Shown here piece by piece: positions 1 to 7,604 of a stretch of DNA of 64,000 nucleotides. Position 1 is the stretch's first letter; each line of letters starts with the position of its first letter. The stretch lies in the NCBI RefSeq assembly GCF_001544795.2, contig NZ_FCOI02000016.1:1-64000 (forward strand), given 5' to 3'. Below the pieces are notes generated by a model. It was not told where the DNA came from and did no database searches. It saw nothing but the letters and a program-made list of their open reading frames with translations. The position numbers were made by a program, and so were the translations under genes. This DNA is from Caballeronia temeraria. GTDB taxonomy: Bacteria; Pseudomonadota; Gammaproteobacteria; Burkholderiales; Burkholderiaceae.

Positions 1-105
1 CAAGTAAGGGGTCTAATATCAACGCATCAGGGCACTTCCACGATGACATGAACCCTCGGTACTTCAGCAACCTGTTAGGCGTGTCAAGAAGAGTGGTTCC
101 ATGCG

Positions 106-1498
106 ATGGGAGACTTCATGGATACCATCATCCTGGCCGACTGGCTGAGCGCGCGCCTCGACCGCACGGCCGCCGAACCGATGTACCGGCAAGTGCTCGA
201 ACTGATGCAGCAGGCCATTCTGACCGGCCAGCTCGCGCCGGGCACCAAGCTGCCGAGTTCGCGCACGCTCGCGATCGATCTCGGCATCGCCCGCAATACC
301 GTGCTGCACGTCTACGATCAGCTCACGGCGGAAGGCTATGTCAGTTCGACGACCGGCAGCGGCACCTACGTCGCCGACACCGCGCCGCGCGATGGCGCTT
401 CGAAGAAAGCGAAAGCCGCGGAGACCAAGGCGCCGTGTACGATCTCGCGCCGCGGCGAGCGCCTGATCGCGCAGGCGGGCGTGTCGCCGAAGCAGTGGGG
501 CGCGTTCATGCCCGGCGTGCCGGACGTGGCCGAGTTTCCGGCGCGCACCTGGAGCCGCTTGCAGGCGCGCCTCTGGAAACGCGCGAGTCCGGATCTGCTG
601 ACTTATGCGCCGGGCGGCGGCTATCGGCCGCTGCGGCGCGCGCTGTCGGATTATTTGCGGGTCGCGCGCTCGGTGAAGTGTCAGCCGGATCAGATCATCA
701 TCACGACGGGCATCCACCAGTCGATCGATCTCGCCGTGCGCCTGCTCACCGATTTTGGCGATCGCGCGTGGGTCGAGGAGCCGTGCTACTGGGGCGCGCG
801 CAGCGTGCTGCAATCGTCGGGGCTGACGCTCGTGCCGATTCCCGTCGACGAGGAAGGGCTCAATCCGGCCTCGCGCGACATGACCGAGCCGCCGCGTCTC
901 GCGCTGGTCACGCCGTCGCATCAATATCCGCTCGGCATGGTCATGAGCCTCGCGCGACGCCGCGCATTGCTGGAATTCGCGCGTCAGCACAAGGTGTGGA
1001 TCATCGAGGACGATTACGACAGCGAATTCCGCTACGGCAGCCGGCCGCTGTCATCGCTGCAAGGGCTCGACGATGCAGGGCAGGTGATCTACGTCGGCAG
1101 TCTCGGCAAGATGCTGTATCCCGGCCTGCGGATGGGCTACATGGTCGTGCCGGAAGAGCTCGTCGAAACGTTCCGGATCGGCGTGGCGGAGTTGTATCGC
1201 GAAGGGCAGCTCATGCAGCAGGCGGTGCTGACCGAGTTCATTCTCGACGGCCATCTCACGTCGCATGTGCGGCGCATGCGCGGGCTGTATGGATGATCGC
1301 GCGGTCGCCGCCGACGCGCTGGCCGCCGGCGTCGTGACACGGCCGCTCATCAATTACTTCATGAACCATGAAAGGGCGCTGCGAGGTTTGATGCTCGGCT
1401 ATGCGTGCGTGCCGAACGACGAGATCGCGCCCAATTTCGCGAAGCTCGCCGATGTCATCGAGCACGCGTTGATGCCGATGCACATGGCTCAGGCATGA
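106..1498 (+). pseudogene. MocR/PdxR-family regulator (GntR HTH + aminotransferase-like), disrupted near its 3' end
   Basis: The first 396 codons from ATG 106 (or ATG 118) encode an N-terminal GntR winged helix (PMYRQVLELMQQAILTGQL, LPSSRTLAIDLGIARNTV) followed by a type-I aminotransferase-like domain. The PLP-lysine region is visible in IYVGSLGKMLYPGLRMGYMV. Such regulators use PLP or an amino-acid aldimine as effector. The frame ends at a TGA at 1294-1296 right after HVRRMRGLYG. The expected C-terminus resumes at once in the next frame: DDRAVAADALAAGVVTRPL to LMPMHMAQA, stop at 1496-1498. Family members carry about 40-45 more residues between these two segments, so a deletion whose length is not a multiple of three fits better than a one-base slip. 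The aminotransferase fold is probably incomplete. An assembly error cannot be excluded. Confidence 0.8.
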
Positions 1499-1613
1499 AG
1501 CATGTCTCTGAAATCAATCGACTCGATTGAAATCCTTGATTTCACTTGAGCGCGTTTCTATCGCACTCTTGAAGTTCTCTCGGGTTGTGTCAAATCCCCG
1601 ACTCAACCTTTGG

Positions 1614-1640
1614 CACCGGCCTCGCGCCGGTGTTTTCTTT
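1614..1640 (+). terminator. intrinsic terminator after the MocR remnant
   Basis: A 7-bp stem, CACCGGC (1614-1620) with GCCGGTG (1626-1632) and a 5-nt loop, is followed by TTTTCTTT on the plus strand. It lies between the broken regulator and the convergent TetR gene and would end plus-strand transcripts. Confidence 0.7.
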
Positions 1641-1655
1641 GGCGCTGTCCGTGCG

Positions 1656-2237
1656 CTATTGATCCGCCGCGCTACGCTTGACGGCACGGACGACGCGCGC
1701 GAGGGCCTTCAATGCATCGGCGGGCGAATCGGCGAATTGCGCGGCGACGATCGCGCCATCGACAGCCAGCGCGAGCGCCTGCGCATCGGCCTTTGCAGTG
1801 CGCGAAGCGGGCATGAGCGCGCGAATCGCCGTGGTCATGTCACGTTTGTGACGGCGTGAAATATCGACGGCCTGCGGCAGTGTTGCGCCGACCTCGACGA
1901 CCGAGTTGATGAACGCGCACCCACGATAATGCTCGCTGCCGAACCATTCGGCCAGCGCGGGCACGAGCGCGTTGAGCGTGCCGCCGTGGCGCGCGAGCGC
2001 GTCGCGGAACCACGCCATCCAGTTGTTGTGACGAAAGTCGAGGAACGCGACGATCAGATCATCCTTGCTCGGGAAATATCGATAGAACGTCTTCTTCGCG
2101 ACGCCCGATTCGGCGATCACGCGATCGATGCCCGTTGCGCGAATGCCGTCGCGATAGAAGAGATCGTGCGCGGTGTACAGAATGCGTGCGTCCGGCGCGA
2201 GGTCGGCGAGATCGGTGGGGAAAGCGGAGGGAGTCAT
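1656..2237 (-). CDS. TetR/AcrR-family transcriptional repressor
   Basis: A 193-residue protein of usual TetR length. The N-terminal helix-turn-helix is at about residues 15-60 (ILYTAHDLFYRDGIRATGID, then VAKKTFYRYFPSKDDLIVAF, where KKTFYRYF is the recognition helix region). The C-terminal ligand domain contains WFGSEHYRGCAFINSVVEVG, a pattern common in small-molecule-responsive repressors. It is divergent from the DUF1348 gene at 2336. The intervening 98 bp carries two palindromes sharing the half-site GTAGAC, so it probably represses both itself and that neighbour. Its inducer cannot be read from the sequence. Confidence 0.88.
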   Translation of the reverse strand: MTPSAFPTDLADLAPDARILYTAHDLFYRDGIRATGIDRVIAESGVAKKTFYRYFPSKDDLIVAFLDFRHNNWMAWFRDALARHGGTLNALVPALAEWFGSEHYRGCAFINSVVEVGATLPQAVDISRRHKRDMTTAIRALMPASRTAKADAQALALAVDGAIVAAQFADSPADALKALARVVRAVKRSAADQ

Positions 2238-2247
2238 GCAATCGATT

Positions 2248-2304
2248 GTAGACAGGTTCGTCTACCTGCGCTAGAGTGCGTCGAGTAGACAGATCTGTCT
2301 ACTC
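2248..2304. promoter_or_regulatory. pair of palindromic operators for the divergent TetR regulator
   Basis: Two dyads sit in the divergent promoter region. 2283-2304 is a perfect 22-bp palindrome with half GAGTAGACAGA; 2248-2265 has perfect outer arms GTAGAC/GTCTAC around an imperfect 6-bp centre. Their centres are 37 bp apart. Twin dyads between a TetR gene and its divergent neighbour are the classic autoregulation layout. That this TetR is the protein that binds them is inferred. Confidence 0.75.
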
Positions 2305-2335
2305 TTTTTCATCACTTGATACACGAGGACTCGTC

Positions 2336-2803
2336 ATGGAATCCAAGCCGCCGTTTCCGCCGTTCGATGAAGCATCCGCCAGGCTGAAAGTCCGTCTCGC
2401 CGAAGATGGATGGAACACGCGCGAGCCCGAACGCGTTTCGCTCGCGTACAGCGTCGACACGCGCTGGCGCAATCGCGCGGAGTTCGCGAACGGACGCGAG
2501 GAAGTGGTCGCGTTCCTGCGCCGCAAATGGGCGCGCGAACTGGATTATCGGCTGATCAAGGAACTGTGGGCGTACACGGGCAACCGTATCGCGGTGCGTT
2601 TCGCGTACGAATGGCACGACGACGCGAACAACTGGTATCGCAGCTACGGCAACGAAAACTGGGAATTCAACGAAGCGGGACTGATGACGCATCGGCATGC
2701 GTCGATCAACGATCTGCCGATCAAGGAAGCGGACCGCAAGTATCACTGGCCGCTCGGCCGCCGGCCCGACGACCATCCGGGCCTGAGCGACCTGGGCTTC
2801 TGA
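2336..2803 (+). CDS. DUF1348 family protein (NTF2/SnoaL-like fold)
   Basis: A 155-residue protein from ATG 2336, preceded by the ribosome site CACGAGGA. It is rich in aromatic and charged residues typical of DUF1348 (YSVDTRWRNRAEF, VAFLRRKWARELDYRLIKEL, NRIAVRFAYEWHDD, NWYRSYGNENWEFNEAGLM). DUF1348 proteins adopt the cone-shaped NTF2-like fold used by small enzymes and ligand binders; no reaction is established for this one. The gene is divergent from a TetR repressor with operators in between, so it probably responds to a toxic or xenobiotic compound. It ends 6 bp before the convergent CsbD-like gene. Cytosolic, no signal peptide. Confidence 0.8.
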   Translation: MESKPPFPPFDEASARLKVRLAEDGWNTREPERVSLAYSVDTRWRNRAEFANGREEVVAFLRRKWARELDYRLIKELWAYTGNRIAVRFAYEWHDDANNWYRSYGNENWEFNEAGLMTHRHASINDLPIKEADRKYHWPLGRRPDDHPGLSDLGF

Positions 2804-2809
2804 CAGCGC

Positions 2810-2989
2810 TTACTTCTTGACGCGCCTGACGGCATCGACGGCGGCGCCGAGTTTGGCCTGCATTTTGCCCGCCATCTTTTCGGCGGTGCCGCGCATTTGC
2901 GTGCCGCGGCTTCCGGTGGCCTTGCCGACGGCTTCGCGGACGATGCCTTTCATCTGGCGAGCCGTACCTTCGATGCGGTTCTTGTCCAT
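2810..2989 (-). CDS. CsbD family stress-related small protein
   Basis: A 59-residue protein starting at ATG 2989 behind a clear GGAGGA site. The sequence MDKNRIEGTARQMKGIVREA and the following VGKATGSRG-x-MRGTAEKMAGKMQ match the CsbD pattern of short basic helical proteins induced by general stress in many bacteria. No biochemical function is known for the family. An in-frame upstream ATG at 3025 exists, but the ribosome site and family alignment favour 2989. It lies 72 bp downstream of zntB on the same strand and may share its transcript. Confidence 0.8.
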   Translation of the reverse strand: MDKNRIEGTARQMKGIVREAVGKATGSRGTQMRGTAEKMAGKMQAKLGAAVDAVRRVKK

Positions 2990-3061
2990 GATGTCCTCCG
3001 ACGATTTGCGAGGCTCGCGCCTCATCGGAAGAGACGCATCGAGCGTGCCTGCCCGGCGCCG

Positions 3062-4084
3062 CTACATATCGCGGCGGCGCCGGAATGCCCACCATCCGGC
3101 GAGCGCCGTGAACGTCGCGACAATCACCACGAGCAGCCAGAAGCCGTGATGATTTTCCGCGAGCGGAATGCCGCCCACGTTCATGCCGAAGAACCCCGCG
3201 ACGATATTGATCGGCAGCGCGAGCACGGTCACGAGCGTCAGCGTGAAGAGCGTGCGATTGCTTTGCTCGTCCATGCGCGTCGCGACTTCTTCCTGCAGCA
3301 GCTTGATGCGTTCGACGAGACCGGCAAGATCGTTGAGCACGAGCGAGAACTCTTCGGTCGCGTCGCGCAAATCCTGAATATCCTGCGAATGCAGCCAGCG
3401 CGGCGGCCGCGCGAGCAGTCGAAACACCGAACCGGGCTCGGGCGCGAGCAGACGTTGCAGCCGCACGAGCACACGGCGCAGGCCGCCGAGATCGGTGCGG
3501 CTCGCGGCGCCGCGCATCGATAGAAAACGATCCTCGATGCCGTCGACCTCGACGCTCGTGCGCCGCACGATATGCACGAGCAGATCGGCCTGATCGCGCA
3601 GCAGATGCGCGAGCAATTCGGCGGGCGAGCGGAAGATTTCGCCGCGCCGGACCGATTCACGCAGCGAATCGACCGAACGCAATGGTTTGAGCCGCGCCGT
3701 GACGATCAGCTTCTGATGCGTATAAACCCACAGCGTCGCGATCTCCGAGGGCGTCAGCTCGAAGTTGAACATCACATCGTTGATGACGGCGAAGAGCGCG
3801 CCCTCCTGATGCTCGATGCGCGTGGAGTGCGATCCTTCGTTCAGCGTGTCGAAGAAGGCGTCGGGCAGGCCGAGGCGCTTGCGCATCCATCGTTCGCACG
3901 AGCTGTTCGCGAGATCGAAGTGCAGCCATACGAACTCCCTGGTCGTGTCGTCGCGGGCGAGCCAGTCGCTCGCGGCTTCGGCATCGATCGGCTCGCCGGG
4001 CTGATCGAGACGGAACCGGAAGCCGCAGACGAGGCCGGAGAAATCGGAGCCGTAGGGCGGTCTTTGCTGGATAGCGGGATTCAT
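3062..4084 (-). CDS. zntB: CorA-family cation transporter, ZntB-like
   Basis: A 340-residue inner-membrane transporter of the 2-TM-GxN family. It has a large cytosolic N-domain (residues 1-270), TM1 at about 279-298, the signature G300-M301-N302 followed by VGGIP, and TM2 at about 314-334 with a basic tail (FRRRRDM). The GMNVGGIP form is typical of ZntB-type proteins, which move Zn2+ and form pentamers, rather than Mg2+-type CorA. Length matches the family (about 320-345). The substrate is inferred from the signature only. The CsbD-like gene follows on the same strand. Confidence 0.85.
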   Translation of the reverse strand: MNPAIQQRPPYGSDFSGLVCGFRFRLDQPGEPIDAEAASDWLARDDTTREFVWLHFDLANSSCERWMRKRLGLPDAFFDTLNEGSHSTRIEHQEGALFAVINDVMFNFELTPSEIATLWVYTHQKLIVTARLKPLRSVDSLRESVRRGEIFRSPAELLAHLLRDQADLLVHIVRRTSVEVDGIEDRFLSMRGAASRTDLGGLRRVLVRLQRLLAPEPGSVFRLLARPPRWLHSQDIQDLRDATEEFSLVLNDLAGLVERIKLLQEEVATRMDEQSNRTLFTLTLVTVLALPINIVAGFFGMNVGGIPLAENHHGFWLLVVIVATFTALAGWWAFRRRRDM

Positions 4085-4229
4085 GCGGGCGTTCGGTTGA
4101 CATTCGGGGATGCGACGGCTCGGGCGTGCGCGCCTTCACGCGCTAGTGTGCCATCGGTCGCGCCCCGAAATGCGATCGTAACGCCGGAGAAAGCATGAAA
4201 CGGTCGCGGCGAGCATGCCGGACCGTGCA

Positions 4230-4246
4230 AATATGACTGTCATATT
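4230..4246. promoter_or_regulatory. 17-bp palindrome upstream of the 4296 gene
   Basis: AATATGAC-T-GTCATATT is a perfect inverted repeat with a one-base centre, about 50 bp before the GTG start at 4296. Its right half extended, GTCATATTGTCG (4239-4250), recurs exactly on the minus strand at 44786-44775 upstream of the RND operon. It looks like a regulator binding site; the protein is unknown. Confidence 0.5.
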
Positions 4247-4295
4247 GTCGGCGTATCATCGCGGCACGCAGGACGGCGCACATCGGGAGAAGGCA

Positions 4296-4640
4296 GTGGA
4301 AGACCGTGACGATCTGGACGGGGCGACGCAAAGCACGGCGGGCGGACTCGTCCGCCTTGCGTCGGTGATTGCGGGGCTCGCACGCGAAGGCGTGATCGAT
4401 ACGCGCTTCGGCGCGAAACTTTTCAAGCGGCTCGACAAGGAAGCGCGGCGCGTGTCCGCGCAGGGCGGCGCGCCGCTCGACGAGGACGAACAATCCGCGC
4501 TTTTCGGCGCGCTCGGTGAGCTGGATCTTGCGTTGCGTCAGCGCGACGCGGCATCGCTCGTCGAGGCGAATGCGCGGCTGCGCGAGCGCGAAGAGGCATC
4601 GGGCAAACGTCGCAAGAGCAAGAAGGACAGCGACGCCTGA
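4296..4640 (+). CDS. conserved-looking hypothetical cytosolic protein
   Basis: I do not recognise this family. The GTG at 4296 follows a strong GGGAGAAGG ribosome site and gives 114 residues; an upstream in-frame ATG at 4215 has no such site. The protein is helical, acidic in the middle and strongly basic at the C-terminus (REREEASGKRRKSKKDSDA), with the segment GLVRLASVIAGLAREGVIDT near the N-terminus. There is no signal peptide and no cysteine. The basic tail might contact nucleic acid or polyphosphate, but that is a guess. A palindrome lies just upstream and a response regulator follows 64 bp downstream. Confidence 0.6.
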   Translation: MEDRDDLDGATQSTAGGLVRLASVIAGLAREGVIDTRFGAKLFKRLDKEARRVSAQGGAPLDEDEQSALFGALGELDLALRQRDAASLVEANARLREREEASGKRRKSKKDSDA

Positions 4641-4704
4641 ATCAGGCCGCCGGTGCGGGCGCGAATCATGCTGTTCAGCAGGCATGTGCTCTCGTCCCTT
4701 GCCC

Positions 4705-5136
4705 ATGTCCGCATCCCTTCATTCTTCCCATTGCGCGCTGTGGACGAACCGTAGCGTCGACGTAGACCACGATACGTGGCGCATTCTCATCGTCGACGAC
4801 AACGCCTATAGCGCCGAAGCGCTGTCCGCCGCGCTCGAATCGGACGGCTTCGACACGCGTTTCGCGCTCTCCGGCGTCGATGCGCTGCATACGATCGACG
4901 GCTGGATTCCGCATGTCGTCATTCTCGATATCACGATGCCCGAGCACGACGGCTACGCGACCGCGCGCGTGCTGCGCCGAATCGGCCGCACGCGCGACGC
5001 GGTGATCATCGCGTTCACGGCGCTCGGCGAGGAGATCGTGCGGCCCGAAGCCGTGCCTTCCGGCTTCGACGGTTACTGTCAGAAAGGCAATCCGCCCGCC
5101 GAACTCGTTCGGTTGATCGGGCGTCTGGTCCACTGA
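4705..5136 (+). CDS. single-domain response regulator (CheY-like receiver)
   Basis: A stand-alone receiver of 143 residues. Visible signatures are ILIVDDN (acidic pocket), VVILDITMPEHDGY (phospho-Asp), IIAFTAL (switch Thr) and GYCQKGNPP (conserved Lys). No output domain follows, so it must act by protein contact, as CheY or a phosphorelay intermediate does. The start could also be ATG 4684; neither has a strong ribosome site, and the roughly 30 residues before the receiver are weakly conserved in character. No cognate kinase is adjacent; the hybrid kinase at 11127-13142 is the nearest candidate. Confidence 0.8.
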   Translation: MSASLHSSHCALWTNRSVDVDHDTWRILIVDDNAYSAEALSAALESDGFDTRFALSGVDALHTIDGWIPHVVILDITMPEHDGYATARVLRRIGRTRDAVIIAFTALGEEIVRPEAVPSGFDGYCQKGNPPAELVRLIGRLVH

Positions 5137-5422
5137 TTCGCACGTTCGATCGACAAATAATTGTTCTGCCCCCGCCGAACGAAGGGTCATATCGCGTTGC
5201 GATGCAACACGCGCAGTCCCTTGCGGGACGGGCATTTCGGCGAATTCTGAACGAACGTGCGGCCAACGATTGTTGGCTGAGATCGAAAACTGAATTGAAA
5301 TTTATGGGGATAAAAAAGCGATAGTAGGGGTATACACTGCATTTCATCGACGTAGCAGACAGTTTCTCGCAAGACCGCTGCGGCGCTTTCTGATTGAACG
5401 TCAACCGTCTTTGGAGCTCACC

Positions 5423-5698
5423 ATGAAACGCAACCTCATCGCTACCCTTCTGATCGCCGCTACCGCCACGCTCGCCGCTCCCGCTTTCGCCAGCGGCTAC
5501 GGTCCGGCTCCGTTCTACCGTCCGGCTGTCGGCGCGCCGACGTCGCAACAAGGCCCGAGCGCGCAAGCGATCGCCGCTGAAGAAAACGCCAACGGCGTCG
5601 ACACGCACGCTTACGGCGGCTCGCGCGACACGCTGGCTCAAACCGGCGCACGTTCGCAATCGAGCAACAACCCGCAATCGGTCTTCTTCGGTCACTAA
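5423..5698 (+). CDS. small exported protein of unknown function
   Basis: A 91-residue precursor starting at ATG 5423 (ribosome site GGAG 5413-5416). It has a textbook Sec signal, MKRNLIATLLIAATATLAAP then AFA, with likely cleavage before SGYGP. The roughly 68-residue mature part is rich in Ser, Gln, Ala and Gly, has no cysteine and ends SVFFGH. Predicted periplasmic or secreted. The signal peptide resembles those of the Ser-rich proteins at 33.7-34.5 kb, but the mature parts do not. The 286-bp gap upstream is AT-richer than its surroundings and holds TATACACT near 5331 as a possible -10. A strong terminator follows. Confidence 0.75.
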   Translation: MKRNLIATLLIAATATLAAPAFASGYGPAPFYRPAVGAPTSQQGPSAQAIAAEENANGVDTHAYGGSRDTLAQTGARSQSSNNPQSVFFGH

Positions 5699-5750
5699 TC
5701 GAATCGGCTGGCCCGGCTTATCCGCCGGGCACATCGGCTGAAAGACTGCT

Positions 5751-5806
5751 CGGCGCCCGCCGGCACGGACTCAAAAGGTCCGCGTCGAGCGGGCGCCGAT
5801 CCTTTT
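5751..5806 (+). terminator. strong intrinsic terminator after the small exported gene
   Basis: A 10-bp outer stem, CGGCGCCCGC (5751-5760) with GCGGGCGCCG (5789-5798), encloses a second stem CGGAC/GTCCG and is followed by CCTTTTT. The U-tract is on the plus strand, so it ends the gene at 5423-5698. The convergent cheV stop codon abuts it at 5807. Confidence 0.8.
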
Positions 5807-6766
5807 TCAGGCCGCGTGCGCGAGCGCGCCGCGCATCACGTTGGCGAGTTCCGACGCCTCGAACTTCGACACATAGGCATTCGCGCCGACCTTGCGCACA
5901 TGCTGCTCGTTCGCCGATCCCGACAGCGACGAGTGAATCACCACCGGAATGTGCATCAGCCCCGTTTCCGCCTTGATCCGGCGCGTGAGCGTGAAGCCGT
6001 CCATTTCGGGCATTTCCAGATCGGTGAGCACGAGCGCGATGTGATCCGCGACTTCGGTGCCGTCCTTCTGCGCTTTCCTGAGCGCCGCTTCCAGCACGTC
6101 CCACGCTTCCTGACCGGTTTTGGTCATCACGAAAGGCACGCCCATCGCGGTGAGGCTCTGCTCGATGAGCGCCCGCGCGACGCCCGAATCGTCCGCCGCC
6201 AGCACGCGCGCGCCGGGCTTGAGCATGAGGCGGCCGGTGTTCGCCTCGGTGATATCGGTTTCCTGCGACGGCAGCACGTCGCGCACGATGCGCTCCACAT
6301 CGAGCACCTGCGCGAGGCGCGAGCCGTCGACGTTGCCGTCGAGCCGCGCGAAGCTCGTCACGGTCTTGCCGCCCGAATGCGATTCCGCCGACAACACCTG
6401 ATTCCATTCGAGCCGCACGATATCGTCGACTTCCTCGACCGCGAAGCCTTGCGTCGTGCGCGCGAACTCGGTGACGAGCAGAATCTTCGGCCCGTTCTTC
6501 GGCCGGCAGCCGGTGATGCGCGCGAGATCGATCACGGGAATGATCTGCCCGCGAATATCCGCGACGCCGAGAATCTCTTCGCTCGATCCGGCCACGGCGG
6601 TGATCGTCGGCATCGCGAGAATCTCGCGCACCTTGAATACGTTGATGCCGTAAAGCTCCCGCTGCTCCGAGGCCGGCGCCTCGCCGAGCCTGAACAGAAG
6701 CAATTCGAACATGTTGCTGCCCGCGAGCCGCACGCGCTGCTCGATATCCTGTTGTGAACTGCTCAC
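5807..6766 (-). CDS. cheV: chemotaxis coupling protein CheV (CheW-REC fusion)
   Basis: A 319-residue protein with an N-terminal CheW-like domain (about residues 10-165: ELLLFRLG, YGINVFKVREIL, ILGVADIRGQIIPVIDLARI) and a C-terminal receiver (about 185-310: VLAADDSGVARALIEQSL, ALVLTDLEMPEMDGFTLTRR, VVIHSSLSG, AYVSKFEASEL). CheV couples chemoreceptors to CheA at the inner membrane, and its receiver tunes adaptation. No other che gene is nearby, so it is an orphan copy; motA and motB lie 42 kb away. A possible sigma28-type promoter lies about 75 bp upstream. Confidence 0.93.
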   Translation of the reverse strand: MSSSQQDIEQRVRLAGSNMFELLLFRLGEAPASEQRELYGINVFKVREILAMPTITAVAGSSEEILGVADIRGQIIPVIDLARITGCRPKNGPKILLVTEFARTTQGFAVEEVDDIVRLEWNQVLSAESHSGGKTVTSFARLDGNVDGSRLAQVLDVERIVRDVLPSQETDITEANTGRLMLKPGARVLAADDSGVARALIEQSLTAMGVPFVMTKTGQEAWDVLEAALRKAQKDGTEVADHIALVLTDLEMPEMDGFTLTRRIKAETGLMHIPVVIHSSLSGSANEQHVRKVGANAYVSKFEASELANVMRGALAHAA

Positions 6767-6836
6767 CTCGTTCTCCCTCTAAGCGGTGCATTCGTGTATG
6801 TGTGCCCGCGGCGATGACTTTCCAGCGGATGCCTGA

Positions 6837-6863
6837 TTAGCGGCATCAATTGGCAAAACTGAA
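6837..6863 (-). promoter_or_regulatory. possible sigma28-type promoter for cheV
   Basis: Read on the minus strand, TTCA-N15-GCCGCTAA lies about 70 bp before the cheV start. It has the spacing of the flagellar TAAA-N15-GCCGATAA element with two mismatches in the -35 and one in the -10. Plausible because CheV belongs to the motility regulon, but weak on sequence alone. Confidence 0.35.
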
Positions 6864-7047
6864 GGCATGCCGAACGAATGGCGCGGTGTGCGGCACGTCG
6901 CGCGCCGTGCCAGTGATCTATACTTTTTCGAATGGTCGGGTTAATGCCTATGAAGGCATCGGGCGCGAGGCATTACGCTCGACACAGGCGCAAGCAAACC
7001 CGTCGCCCAGGCGCAACAACGTTCCCCGCTCATAACGGAGGCGCTCG

Positions 7048-7488
7048 ATGGCAACAGTCGCACAGGTTCTGAATTCGAAACCCGACCAGACGGTCTATAC
7101 CATCGCCGCAACGGCGTCGGTCTTCGATGCAATCAAGATGATGGCCGACAAGCATATCGGCGCGGTGATCGTCACCGAAGGCGACGAGATCGTGGGCATC
7201 ATGACCGAGCGCGACTACGCGCGCAAAGTCGTGCTGATGGACCGCGTGTCGAAGCACACGCCCGTGCGCGACATCATGACCTCGCAGGTGCGCTACGTGC
7301 GCCCCGACCAGACCACCGACGACTGCATGGCGCTCATGACCGACAAGCGCATGCGCCACTTGCCCGTGATCGACGACGGCAAGCTCGTCGGCATGATTTC
7401 CATCGGCGATCTGGTGAAGAACATCATCTCCGAGCAGCAGTTCACCATCCAGCAGCTCGAGTACTACATTCGCGGCGAGCACACGTAA
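7048..7488 (+). CDS. CBS-domain protein
   Basis: A 146-residue protein composed of two tandem CBS motifs: residues about 10-65 (TVYTIAATASVFDAIKMMAD, AVIVTEGDEIVGIMTERDYA) and 75-130 (MTSQVRYVRPDQTTDDCMAL, LPVIDDGKLVGMISIGDLVK). A CBS pair forms a Bateman module that binds AMP, ATP or SAM and usually senses energy state. As a stand-alone module it is probably a soluble regulator acting on an unknown partner. The start ATG 7048 follows CGGAGG. The downstream lipid kinase has its own -10-like sequence, so the gene may be monocistronic. Confidence 0.9.
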   Translation: MATVAQVLNSKPDQTVYTIAATASVFDAIKMMADKHIGAVIVTEGDEIVGIMTERDYARKVVLMDRVSKHTPVRDIMTSQVRYVRPDQTTDDCMALMTDKRMRHLPVIDDGKLVGMISIGDLVKNIISEQQFTIQQLEYYIRGEHT

Positions 7489-7520
7489 GCAAGCCGCCGT
7501 TCTGGCTGTAAGCTTTTCGT

Positions 7521-7556
7521 TATAATCGGCAGGCTCCGCGCGTGGGCGCGGAGTCA
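7521..7556 (+). promoter_or_regulatory. candidate promoter -10 and 5' UTR hairpin before the lipid kinase
   Basis: A perfect TATAAT occurs at 7521-7526 with no good -35 at 17 bp. The stem CTCCGCGC/GCGCGGAG just downstream would lie at the 5' end of the transcript. It would drive the kinase/phosphoesterase pair starting at 7605. Confidence 0.4.
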
Positions 7557-7604
7557 AGCTCGTCGTGCGCGTTCCGCGTGCGGAGCATCGAGGGAGCGCC
7601 GCCG

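Noticed and set aside
7530..7556. GC-rich hairpin after TATAAT considered as a tRNA or small RNA
   Set aside because: No cloverleaf, no TTC arm and no CCA; it is better read as a 5' UTR hairpin of the lipid kinase transcript.
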